Source: Streptomyces soli (lineage in GTDB: Bacteria; Actinomycetota; Actinomycetes; Streptomycetales; Streptomycetaceae). From it: a stretch of 38,045 nucleotides of DNA. Below the pieces are notes generated by a model, which was given only the letters and a program-made list of their open reading frames with translations, had not been told where the DNA came from and made no database searches. The stretch spans positions 1 to 38,045 of the forward strand of contig NZ_RJVR01000092.1 of NCBI RefSeq assembly GCF_003999195.1, read 5' to 3'. The position numbers and the translations under genes are program-made. Positions 16,451 through 23,174 of the stretch are shown one piece after another (positions within the stretch are counted from its first letter, which is position 1; the number at the start of each line of letters is the position of its first letter).

Positions 16451-16828
16451 ATGAAGATCGTTGACGCAAGTCCCGCCTCCGGCCTCGAACTCACCGCCTT
16501 CGGCAGCTCCGGCGTCCGCCATGTCCGGGTCCACGCCGGGACGACCGGGGCCGTCTCGACCGGCGTCATGCACCTCGCGCCCGGCGGGCGCATCGGCCGG
16601 CACGTGGCGCCGGTGCCGCAGGCCCTGATCGTCGTGGCGGGCGAGGGGCATGTGAGCGGCGCGGACGGCGTCCCGCACCCCATCGCCGCCGGTCAGGCGG
16701 CCTGCTGGAGCGCCGGTGAGGACCACGAGACGTGGACCGGCAGCGGCCTCACCGCGTTTGTTGTCGAGGCCGAGGCACCGCACCCGGCAGGGATCCTCGG
16801 CAGGGCCCTGAAGGGCGGCGAGGACTGA
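16451..16828 (+). CDS. Small cupin-domain protein
   Basis: A 125-residue single-domain cupin (beta-barrel). Cupin motif 1 is partly visible as HLAPGGRIGRHVAPVPQALIVVAGEG; motif 2 is around QAACWSAGEDHETWTG. His residues in GRHVAP and EDHETW could bind a metal. Function and substrate are unknown. The start at ATG 16451 has only a purine-poor leader. It is divergent from the AAA ATPase and is followed by the DUF1697 gene after 14 nt, so those two are probably co-transcribed. Confidence 0.85.
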   Translation: MKIVDASPASGLELTAFGSSGVRHVRVHAGTTGAVSTGVMHLAPGGRIGRHVAPVPQALIVVAGEGHVSGADGVPHPIAAGQAACWSAGEDHETWTGSGLTAFVVEAEAPHPAGILGRALKGGED

Positions 16829-16842
16829 GCTACGGTGCCGGT

Positions 16843-17391
16843 ATGGCGACGACAACGTACGTAGCGCTGCTGCGCGGCATCAATGTCGGGGGCAATGCCC
16901 GCCTCCCCATGCAGTCGCTGCGCGAACTGCTCGACGGGATGGGCGCGACGGCGGTACGTACCCACCTCCAGAGCGGAAACGCCCTGTTCGACCACGCCTG
17001 GGCCGACCCCGAGCGACTCGCGGTGGAGCTCAAGGACCGCATCGCCGGCGAACTGGGGCTCCGGGTGCCGTGCATCGTGCGGGAGGCGGCGGAACTGCGC
17101 GGGGTGATCGAGCGGAACCCCTTCGACATGGCGGGGATCGAGCCGGCGCGCTTCCTGGTGACGTTCCTTTCCGGGCCGGTGGACCCCGACAAGCTGAAGG
17201 ACCTGGACCCGGCCGTCTTCGCACCGGACGAGTTCCGCCCCGGCGAGCGCGAGATCTACGTCCACTGCCCGAACGGCATCCAGAAGACCAAGCTCTCCCA
17301 TGCCCTCTGGGAGAAGCGCCTCGGACTCACCGCCACGGCCCGCAACTGGAACACCGTCACCAAGCTCGCGGCTCTCGCGGGCGTGGCGTAG
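16843..17391 (+). CDS. DUF1697 family protein
   Basis: A 182-residue protein with the DUF1697 hallmarks: YVALLRGINVGG at the N-terminus, THLQSGNALF, a middle VTFLSGPVD and the end KLSHALWEKRLGLTATARNWNTVTKL. The family is widespread in bacteria and has no established biochemical role. The ATG at 16843 opens the family start MATTTYVALLRGINVGG. The gap to the cupin stop is 14 nt. The TAG at 17389-17391 is followed 12 nt later by a 22-bp palindrome. Confidence 0.93.
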   Translation: MATTTYVALLRGINVGGNARLPMQSLRELLDGMGATAVRTHLQSGNALFDHAWADPERLAVELKDRIAGELGLRVPCIVREAAELRGVIERNPFDMAGIEPARFLVTFLSGPVDPDKLKDLDPAVFAPDEFRPGEREIYVHCPNGIQKTKLSHALWEKRLGLTATARNWNTVTKLAALAGVA

Positions 17392-17403
17392 GACCCGGAC
17401 ACA

Positions 17404-17425
17404 TACTTCGGCGGGCGCCGAAGTA
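17404..17425. promoter_or_regulatory. 22-bp near-perfect palindrome before the P450-DinB gene
   Basis: TACTTCGGCG and CGCCGAAGTA form perfect 10-bp arms around GG. It lies 12 nt after the DUF1697 stop and 22 nt before the ATG at 17448. There is no T-run after it, so it suits an operator better than a rho-independent terminator, though a hairpin ending the upstream transcript is also possible. Confidence 0.5.
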
Positions 17426-17447
17426 CTCCAGCCCTACCGTCGGGGCC

Positions 17448-18734
17448 ATGACCAACTCCCTGCACCGGTTCGGCCGGTACGCCGACGTCCAAGCCGCCCT
17501 CGCCGACCCGCATCTCGTACCGCCGCCCGCCGAGTCCGGTCCGCCGGGCAGCATGGCCTGGCTGCGCGGAACGGTGGCTCGGTTCAGCGCGGGCGAGACC
17601 CACGCCCGCCGCCGGGCACTGGTGGAGTCCGACCTCGCCCGCCTGGATCCGGCTGCGCTGCGCGCGGCTACGGAGTCCGGCCCCGACGGCGACGCCCGTC
17701 TCCTGGTGGTCCGGACCCTCGCCGAGGGGCTGGGGCTCCCGGACCCTGACGCCGTCGCGAAGGCGATCACCGTCGTAGCGGGGGTGTACTTCGGCGGGGA
17801 GGACGCGGACGCCGACACGGCCGTGGCCTGGCTCCTGCACCAGATGCTGGGGTCCCAGCAGTCCGAAGCCCTGCTCGAGCTCGCCGCCAACCGGATCGGC
17901 CTGCTGGTGCAGGCGTGCGACACCACGGCCGGCCTGGTCGACAACGCCCGGCGCGTGGCTGACGCCTGCCCAGCCACGCACCCCACCGAGGCGGTGCTGG
18001 CCGAGACCCTGCGACACGACCCCCCGGTACGGGCGATGCGCCGGGTCGCCGTCCGTGACACCCGCATCGCCGGGACCGAGATCGCCGAGGGTGACGTGGT
18101 GATCCTGGACATCGCCGTGGCCAACCGGGACCCGCAAGTCTTCGCGGACGCGGAGACCTTCGACCCGGAACGGTCCGGCCCGCCTCCTCTGACCTTCGGC
18201 AGCCGGCCCCGTCTCTGCCCGGGAAGGGACCACGCCCTCGCCCTCGCGGCCGGAATCCTGGATGGGGCTCCAACCAACCACACCCCCGACCCGGCCGAGG
18301 CCGTCTCCGTCATGGTCGAACACGTTCTGGCGCTCGCGGCGACCTGGACGGCATGGGACGGTCGCCCCTTCCCGGCCGACGACCGCATCTACACCCCCCA
18401 CAAGGCGATCCGCAGGGTCGCCGACCATCTTGTCGATCACCTCGCCGAGCTGGAGGCCCGCCTCGCGGGCGAGGAACCCCAGCCCGACCACTGGCCCGCC
18501 TCCGCGATCACCACGAAGGCCGACCTCGCCCCCTTCACCCCCGCCGACCTCGACGAGGCCCGCAGCCGGCTCGCCCGGCTCTCCCGGATCTGGGTGAACC
18601 GGCTCAACGCCCTGACGCCTGAGCAGCTCGACCACTCTCCGGGCCCCGGCTGGACCTTCCGCAAGCTCGCTCTCCACCTGTCGGGCCCGGTCTACTACGC
18701 CGATGCCATAGGCGACCTCGGCGGCCCCACATAG
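17448..18734 (+). CDS. Truncated cytochrome P450 fused to a DinB-like domain
   Basis: A 428-residue protein of two parts. Residues 1 to about 272 are a shortened P450: I-helix QACDTTAGLV (155-164), ExxR motif E186-T-L-R189 and the heme loop FGSRPRLCPG with ligand Cys257. The fourth loop position is Arg instead of the usual Gly. P450s normally continue 30-40 residues past the Cys; here sequence switches after about 15 (AAGILDGAPTN). Residues about 280-428 resemble a DinB/YfiT-like four-helix protein (EHVLALAATWTAWDGRPFPADDR, GWTFRKLALHLSG). Related Streptomyces proteins carry these as separate polypeptides, as far as I recall. The fusion is in frame, possibly from deletion of the P450 3' end and the next gene's start. 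Start chosen at MTNSLHRFGRYADV. Confidence 0.75.
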   Translation: MTNSLHRFGRYADVQAALADPHLVPPPAESGPPGSMAWLRGTVARFSAGETHARRRALVESDLARLDPAALRAATESGPDGDARLLVVRTLAEGLGLPDPDAVAKAITVVAGVYFGGEDADADTAVAWLLHQMLGSQQSEALLELAANRIGLLVQACDTTAGLVDNARRVADACPATHPTEAVLAETLRHDPPVRAMRRVAVRDTRIAGTEIAEGDVVILDIAVANRDPQVFADAETFDPERSGPPPLTFGSRPRLCPGRDHALALAAGILDGAPTNHTPDPAEAVSVMVEHVLALAATWTAWDGRPFPADDRIYTPHKAIRRVADHLVDHLAELEARLAGEEPQPDHWPASAITTKADLAPFTPADLDEARSRLARLSRIWVNRLNALTPEQLDHSPGPGWTFRKLALHLSGPVYYADAIGDLGGPT

Positions 18735-18755
18735 GCCGGTTGCCAAACCGGCAAC
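18735..18755. repeat. Two overlapping inverted repeats between P450-DinB and epoxide hydrolase genes
   Basis: GCCGGTT/AACCGGC (18735-18752, 4-nt loop) overlaps GTTGCC/GGCAAC (18739-18755, 5-nt loop). They share bases, so only one can form as RNA. The element starts 1 nt after the P450-DinB stop and is 70 bp before the epoxide hydrolase ATG. It may be a weak terminator or an operator. Confidence 0.4.
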
Positions 18756-18825
18756 ATTACTCGCGGTCTGCCACCGCACCCGTGCATGATCGTGGACGAC
18801 GTCACCGAAGCCTCCAGGAGGACGC

Positions 18826-19866
18826 ATGTCGCAGCCCGCCCGATCGTCTTCCGCGCCGGTGCCGGGGGGCGCGCGGCACCGCTTGGTGGAGGTCCCCGGC
18901 GGTCGTATCCATCTGGTCGAACAGGGCAGCGGCCCCCTGGTCCTGCTGGTCCACGGGTTTCCCGAGTCCTGGTACTCGTGGCGCCGCCAACTCCCGGCGC
19001 TGGCCGCGGCGGGCTTTCGCGCGGTCGCCATCGACGTCCGGGGCTACGGCCGTTCGTCGAAGCCGCGCGAGGTGGAGGCGTACCGGATGCTGGCGCACGT
19101 CGCCGACAACGTCGGGGTCGTACACGCCCTCGGCGAGGAGACGGCAGTGGTCGTGGGCCACGACTGGGGCTCGCCGATCGCCGCGAACTCGGCGCTGCTG
19201 CGGCCGGAGATCTTCACCGCCGTGGGACTGCTGAGCGTTCCGTACGCGCCCAGGAACAGCTTCCGGCCCACCGACGCGTTCGCCGGGATCGGCGGGAGCG
19301 AGGAGTTCTACGTCAGTTACTTCCAGGCGCCCGGGCGGGCCGAGGCGGAGATGGAGCTCGATGTCCGCGCCTGGCTGGCGGGGTTCTACGCCGGGCTCTC
19401 GGCCGACACGATGCCGCCCCCGTCCACTGACGGCAGCCTCCACTTCGTCCCCCAAGGCGCAAGGCTCTCCGACCGCTTCGTCAACGACCCGCTGCCCTCC
19501 TGGCTCACGGTGGCCGATCTCGACTTCTACGCCGACGAGTTCGAGCGCACCGGATTCACCGGGGCACTCAACCGCTACCGCAACGTCGACCGGGACTGGG
19601 ACGACCTCGCCGCGTGGGACGGGGCGCCGATGACCCAGCCCTCGCTGTTCATCGGCGGCGAACTCGACCCCTCCACCACCTGGATGGCCGATGCCATCAA
19701 GGCCTACCCCACGACCCTCCCGGGCCTGGCCGGCTCGCACATCCTCGACGGCTGCGGGCACTGGGTCCAACAGGAACGCGGCGACGAGGTCAACCGGCTC
19801 CTGATCGACTGGCTGCGGTCCCTGCCCGACCACCGCCACCACATCAACAACCCAGCGAACGCTTGA
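18826..19866 (+). CDS. Epoxide hydrolase (alpha/beta-fold, Asp nucleophile)
   Basis: A 346-residue soluble alpha/beta hydrolase. HGFPESWYSWR (43-53) is the oxyanion-hole motif of soluble epoxide hydrolases. GHDWGS (111-116) puts Asp113 at the nucleophile elbow, and His312 in GCGHWVQQE completes the triad. The cap domain (about 140-270) contains Tyr residues that could act as epoxide-activating lid tyrosines. Substrate unknown. ATG at 18826 has AGGAGG about 4 nt upstream. Its 3' end overlaps the convergent S9 peptidase gene by 23 bp. Confidence 0.93.
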   Translation: MSQPARSSSAPVPGGARHRLVEVPGGRIHLVEQGSGPLVLLVHGFPESWYSWRRQLPALAAAGFRAVAIDVRGYGRSSKPREVEAYRMLAHVADNVGVVHALGEETAVVVGHDWGSPIAANSALLRPEIFTAVGLLSVPYAPRNSFRPTDAFAGIGGSEEFYVSYFQAPGRAEAEMELDVRAWLAGFYAGLSADTMPPPSTDGSLHFVPQGARLSDRFVNDPLPSWLTVADLDFYADEFERTGFTGALNRYRNVDRDWDDLAAWDGAPMTQPSLFIGGELDPSTTWMADAIKAYPTTLPGLAGSHILDGCGHWVQQERGDEVNRLLIDWLRSLPDHRHHINNPANA

Positions 19867-21862
19867 GGAAGTCCAGCTGGATCCGCAGCTGGGTGTCCGC
19901 CACTCCTGGGCGAGCGATGAGGTGGCCCACCCCGGGCAGCAGCAGCACGCTGTGCGGCCTGCCGGCGGCGAGCAGCGCCGCCGAGAGGCGCAGCGTGTGG
20001 GCCGGAGCCACGTTCTCGTCAACGAGACCGTGGATGAGCAGCAGCGGGCGGGTCAGTTTCTCGGCCACCGGGAGCAACGAGCAGCGCTCGTAGTTGTCGG
20101 GACGGAGGTCCGGGTGCCCGAGGAAGCGCTCCTCCCAGTACGAGTTGTACAGGCGCCGGTCGGTGGGCGGGGCGCCCGCCACCGCCGCGTGGAACACGTC
20201 GGGACGGTGCAGCACGGCGCCCGCCGCCAAGTAGCCGCTGAACGACCACCCCCGGATACCCACCCGGTCCAGGTCGAGCGCCTCGTACCGTTCGGCCGCG
20301 GCGTGCAGCGCGTCGATCTGGTCGGCCAGTACGGGCCCGAGCCGGTCGCCGAGAATTTCCCGCTGCCACCGCACCCCGCGCCCGGGCGTGCCGCGGCCGT
20401 CCGTGGCCACCACCGCGAAGCCCTGCTCGGCGTACCACTGGCACACCGCGGCGTCCCAGCGGTGCGCTTTGGTCACCACCTGCATGCCGGGCCCGGCGTA
20501 CGGATTGAGCAGCACCGGCAGCTTCCCCGAACCCGGCTCGTACCAGGAGGGCAGATGCAGTCGGCTGCGCAGCCGACGCTCCCCCAGTACCAGGTGCACC
20601 TGCCGGAAGGGCACCGCCGGCCGCTCCGCCAGGACTGCGATCCGGCCCGCCGGTCTACCGCCCCGGAGCACCGTCAGGGTGTGTCCCTCCGGTGTGCTGC
20701 TGTCCAGCACCAACGTGTCGCCTCCGGCGGCGGCCGTGTGCACTCCCGATTCCCGCGTCAGCTGTTCGAAGCCGCGCCCGGGTTCGTACGACCAGACATG
20801 CACCTCCGTCGGCTCCTCGCTCGCGGTGAACAGCACCCGCTCCCCCACCGCCCCGAGTACCTCGCGCACCTGCAAATCGGGCGGCGGGAATGCGCTGCCG
20901 ATTCGGATCGTCCGTACGTCGCCGCGCACCTGCGGGAGCACCGGCACCCCGGCGGCGGTGTGCAGCGGGGCGCCGGGCGGGAACTCCACCCAGGCGTCGT
21001 CGCTCTGCCAGGACAAGGGTTCGACGTCCCCGGTCGCCGGGTCGACCCGTACGACCCACATCGTGCGCTGGTCCCGGGTCTGGATGCTCACCACCGGCCC
21101 GACGTTCTGCCAGTCGGCCCTGACGACGTACTCGAAGGCGCGGCCCCACGCACCGGGTTCGTCAGGGGCCTGTTGCGGCAGCCGTACGGGCGTCCGATTG
21201 CCGGAAGTCGTCACCAAGTGCAGCGTGGTGCACGCGTTGGCCGTGCCGGCCGCCGGGTAGGGAATCGACCGGGGCGGTTGCGCAGGGTTCGACGGGTCGC
21301 CGAGATAACGGCGTTCCACCATCGAGGTGTCGACCCTGGCCATGAGCAGCGCATCGCTGTCCGGCGACCACCAGTAGCCGCGCGACCTGCCGATGAACGT
21401 GGCCGCGTTGTCATCGAGGCCGTAGCTGACCTCGTCGGCCTCGGGCTCGGCCAGCGACACGTCGTGCGTCCCGTCCGTCCGTACGACGTGCAGGGCGCCC
21501 CCGGTGACGTAGCCGATCAGCCTCCCGTCCGGCGAGGGGCGCGGATCGTCCACCGGACCGGCGGTCGGGACACGGCGGGGCTCACCACCGTCCGTGCGTA
21601 TGGTCCACAGCTCCCCGGCCGCTGCGTAGGCCACGACCCGGGCCTGCCGGTCGGCCGCGTAGGCGACCAGTCCGGATGAGTCGGCGAGGATCCGCTCCTC
21701 TCCGTTCTCGTACATCCACAGCAGGTTGCGTGGATCGGCCCCCGAAACGGACCGCAGGAACAGCACCCGCTCGCCGTCCGGTGAGACGGTGAAGTCGCGT
21801 GGGACGCCGAGTGAGAAGCGGCGGGTTCGGGCGAACTGAAGGGGAAATCCATCGTTGTCCAT
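19844..21862 (-). CDS. S9 family prolyl oligopeptidase (dipeptidyl-peptidase IV type)
   Basis: A 672-residue serine peptidase. An N-terminal beta-propeller (about 1-430), rich in FTVSPDGERV and WWSPDSDALL-type repeats, precedes the alpha/beta-hydrolase domain. The triad reads Ser540 in GWSFSG, Asp615 in HGLVDENVA and His647 in PGVGHL. No signal peptide is seen, so it is probably cytoplasmic, cleaving short peptides, perhaps after proline. ATG 21862 is preferred (GGAG 10 nt upstream; MDNDGFPLQFARTRRFSLG looks like the family start) over one at 21904, which would lie within the upstream terminator. Its promoter must sit in the 40 bp between that terminator and the ATG, or the message is leaderless. 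Confidence 0.93.
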   Translation of the reverse strand: MDNDGFPLQFARTRRFSLGVPRDFTVSPDGERVLFLRSVSGADPRNLLWMYENGEERILADSSGLVAYAADRQARVVAYAAAGELWTIRTDGGEPRRVPTAGPVDDPRPSPDGRLIGYVTGGALHVVRTDGTHDVSLAEPEADEVSYGLDDNAATFIGRSRGYWWSPDSDALLMARVDTSMVERRYLGDPSNPAQPPRSIPYPAAGTANACTTLHLVTTSGNRTPVRLPQQAPDEPGAWGRAFEYVVRADWQNVGPVVSIQTRDQRTMWVVRVDPATGDVEPLSWQSDDAWVEFPPGAPLHTAAGVPVLPQVRGDVRTIRIGSAFPPPDLQVREVLGAVGERVLFTASEEPTEVHVWSYEPGRGFEQLTRESGVHTAAAGGDTLVLDSSTPEGHTLTVLRGGRPAGRIAVLAERPAVPFRQVHLVLGERRLRSRLHLPSWYEPGSGKLPVLLNPYAGPGMQVVTKAHRWDAAVCQWYAEQGFAVVATDGRGTPGRGVRWQREILGDRLGPVLADQIDALHAAAERYEALDLDRVGIRGWSFSGYLAAGAVLHRPDVFHAAVAGAPPTDRRLYNSYWEERFLGHPDLRPDNYERCSLLPVAEKLTRPLLLIHGLVDENVAPAHTLRLSAALLAAGRPHSVLLLPGVGHLIARPGVADTQLRIQLDFLKRSLGC

Positions 21863-21901
21863 GGTCTGCGGTCTCCGGATCTTTTCGGCTGGTCTGGACA
21901 A

Positions 21902-21933
21902 CAAAAAGGCTCCAGATCAATGACCTGGAGCCT
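21902..21933 (-). terminator. Rho-independent terminator (minus strand)
   Basis: On the minus strand AGGCTCCAG and CTGGAGCCT form a perfect 9-bp stem with a 9-nt loop, followed at once by TTTTGTTGT. This is one of the few T-tailed hairpins in the window. It ends transcription coming from the decayed thrS region and insulates the S9 peptidase gene. Confidence 0.85.
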
Positions 21934-21966
21934 GATGATGGGACCGCCCGCGTGCGGAGGCCGAAC

Positions 21967-22625
21967 TCACGTGCTGCGTAAGGGGTTACCAAACTTTACC
22001 ATCGGCCGCACGCGCGAGACGGTGGACCGCTGCCACAGCTCGGGGGCGGCGACGTACTTCCCGCCGGGGCCGGGGAGGGAGAGCCGGTAGCGGGTGGGGC
22101 TGATGCCGAGCGCCTCGTACGCCTGGCGGATCATCTCGAGGGCGGACCGTGCCTCGTCGGCGGCCTGGTCCAGGGTGCAGAAGATGTGCGCGTCGTTCAG
22201 CTGGATGGCCCGGACGCGGGTCAGTCCGCCGAACACGCCTGACAGCTCGGAGCGGTACATGCCGCCCAACTCGGCCATGCTAGGGGAAGTTCGCGGTAGC
22301 TGTGGGAGCGGGAGCGGTAGATCAGGGCGTGGTGTGGACACAGGCTCGGCCGCAGGACGACCTGCTCACCGCCGAGGTCCATCGGGGGGAACATGTCGTC
22401 GCTGTAGTGCGACCAGTGCCCCGAGATCTCGTACAGCTCGCGCTTGCCGAGCACCGGCGAGTACACGTGCCGGTAGCCAGCGCGCCGCTCGGCGGTGCGG
22501 ATGTACTCCTCCAGGGTGTGTCGTACGGTCGCGCCGTCGGGCAGCCAGTACGGCAGTCCCGCGCCGATCAGGGGGTCGGTGTCGAACAGGCCGAGCTCGC
22601 GGCCGAGCTTGCGGTGGTCATGCAT
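21967..22625 (-). pseudogene. thrS: Decayed second threonyl-tRNA synthetase (short form, no editing domain)
   Basis: From ATG 22625 (GAGGAG 5-6 nt upstream) the sequence reads MHDHRKLGRELGLFDTDPLI and on through the class II core: LPYWLPDGATVRHTLEEYIR, YSPVLGKRELYEISGHWSHY, VLRPSLCPHHALIYRS. At about 22282 one base is missing, so the frame breaks at RELPL. The next frame continues MAELGGMYRSELSGVFGGLT and DAHIFCT to KYVAAPELWQRST, where homology ends, with about ten unrelated codons to a stop at 21967. The rest of the core and the anticodon-binding domain are gone. Second, short ThrRS copies of this kind include antibiotic-resistance forms such as BorO (borrelidin); that this one was a resistance gene is inference. 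The remaining half cannot be active. Confidence 0.85.
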
Positions 22626-22657
22626 GGCGGTCTCCTCGCGGTGGATGTCGGGCGAGG

Positions 22658-22704
22658 CGAGTGACCGCAAGACGAAGCCCCGGGGCACTCGCCCCGGGGC
22701 TTCG
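22658..22704 (-). promoter_or_regulatory. Strong leader hairpin with pseudoknot potential before the thrS relic
   Basis: Positions 22673-22704 form a perfect 13-bp stem (CGAAGCCCCGGGG/CCCCGGGGCTTCG) with a 6-nt loop. On the minus-strand RNA the loop is CGAGUG. Its exact complement CACUCG lies 9 nt downstream (22658-22663), and 7 bp pair if the closing G is included. The loop can therefore pair with the region just before the thrS Shine-Dalgarno (22631-22637). This could be an attenuator or translational switch, or simply a terminator of the gene formerly upstream. No T-box consensus was recognised. Confidence 0.55.
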
Positions 22705-22709
22705 CTAAG

Positions 22710-23081
22710 GGCCTGCGCGAACCGAAGTCCGTCGGTGTTGGATGCCAGGACAACCGTCTCGATCACGTCGGCGCCAAGCTTTCGCGCCTGCTCCAGCCCT
22801 CGTTCGTAGAGTTCTCGCCCGAAACCCTGCCCGCGGTGGTCGGGGAGCACTCGGGCGATCACGGTGGCCGTCGACGGATCGTCGGTCGCGGGCGGACGTA
22901 CCGTCGTGCAGCCCACGAGAACGTCGTCGAGATACGCAACCTCCAACTGGTTGCGCTGGGCGCGCTCGCGCACCTCGTCGAGGGACAGGGCGGCTGGGGG
23001 GACGATCAGATTGTGGACGTACTGCCAGTCCTGAAGCGTGGCATCGTCGTCGTCCACCCGTTCGATGCGGAGATTAGACAC
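22710..23081 (-). pseudogene. Truncated GNAT acetyltransferase
   Basis: N-terminal part of a GNAT N-acetyltransferase. Visible are an N-terminal lobe (DATLQDWQYVHNLIVPP) and the acetyl-CoA-binding motif A, RVLPDHRGQGFGRELYERGL, then VIETVVLASNTDGLRFAQAL. At that point the usual end of the fold (GF.E..R) is missing and the frame runs through the hairpin at 22673-22704 into the thrS relic, giving one continuous but meaningless GNAT-ThrRS reading frame. GTG 23081 or 23099 may be the start. The junction at about 22710 looks like a deletion that fused two genes. The divergent GT39-like gene begins 93 bp upstream. Confidence 0.75.
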
Positions 23082-23174
23082 CGGAACAGGGAATCGCACG
23101 CATCAGGCGAAATCAACCGCAATTACTGTCCAACCGACCCCGTGCTCGCGTGGCGGGCCCTAAGGTCTCTTGCC

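Noticed and set aside
22275..22290. Programmed -1 frameshift in the thrS copy
   Set aside because: No slippery heptamer is present, and the gene is also truncated downstream, so simple decay explains it.
22631..22650. CCACCGCG near the thrS-relic ribosome-binding site as a T-box antiterminator
   Set aside because: The T-box consensus TGGNACCGCG needs TGG; here it is TCC, and no specifier stem was recognised.
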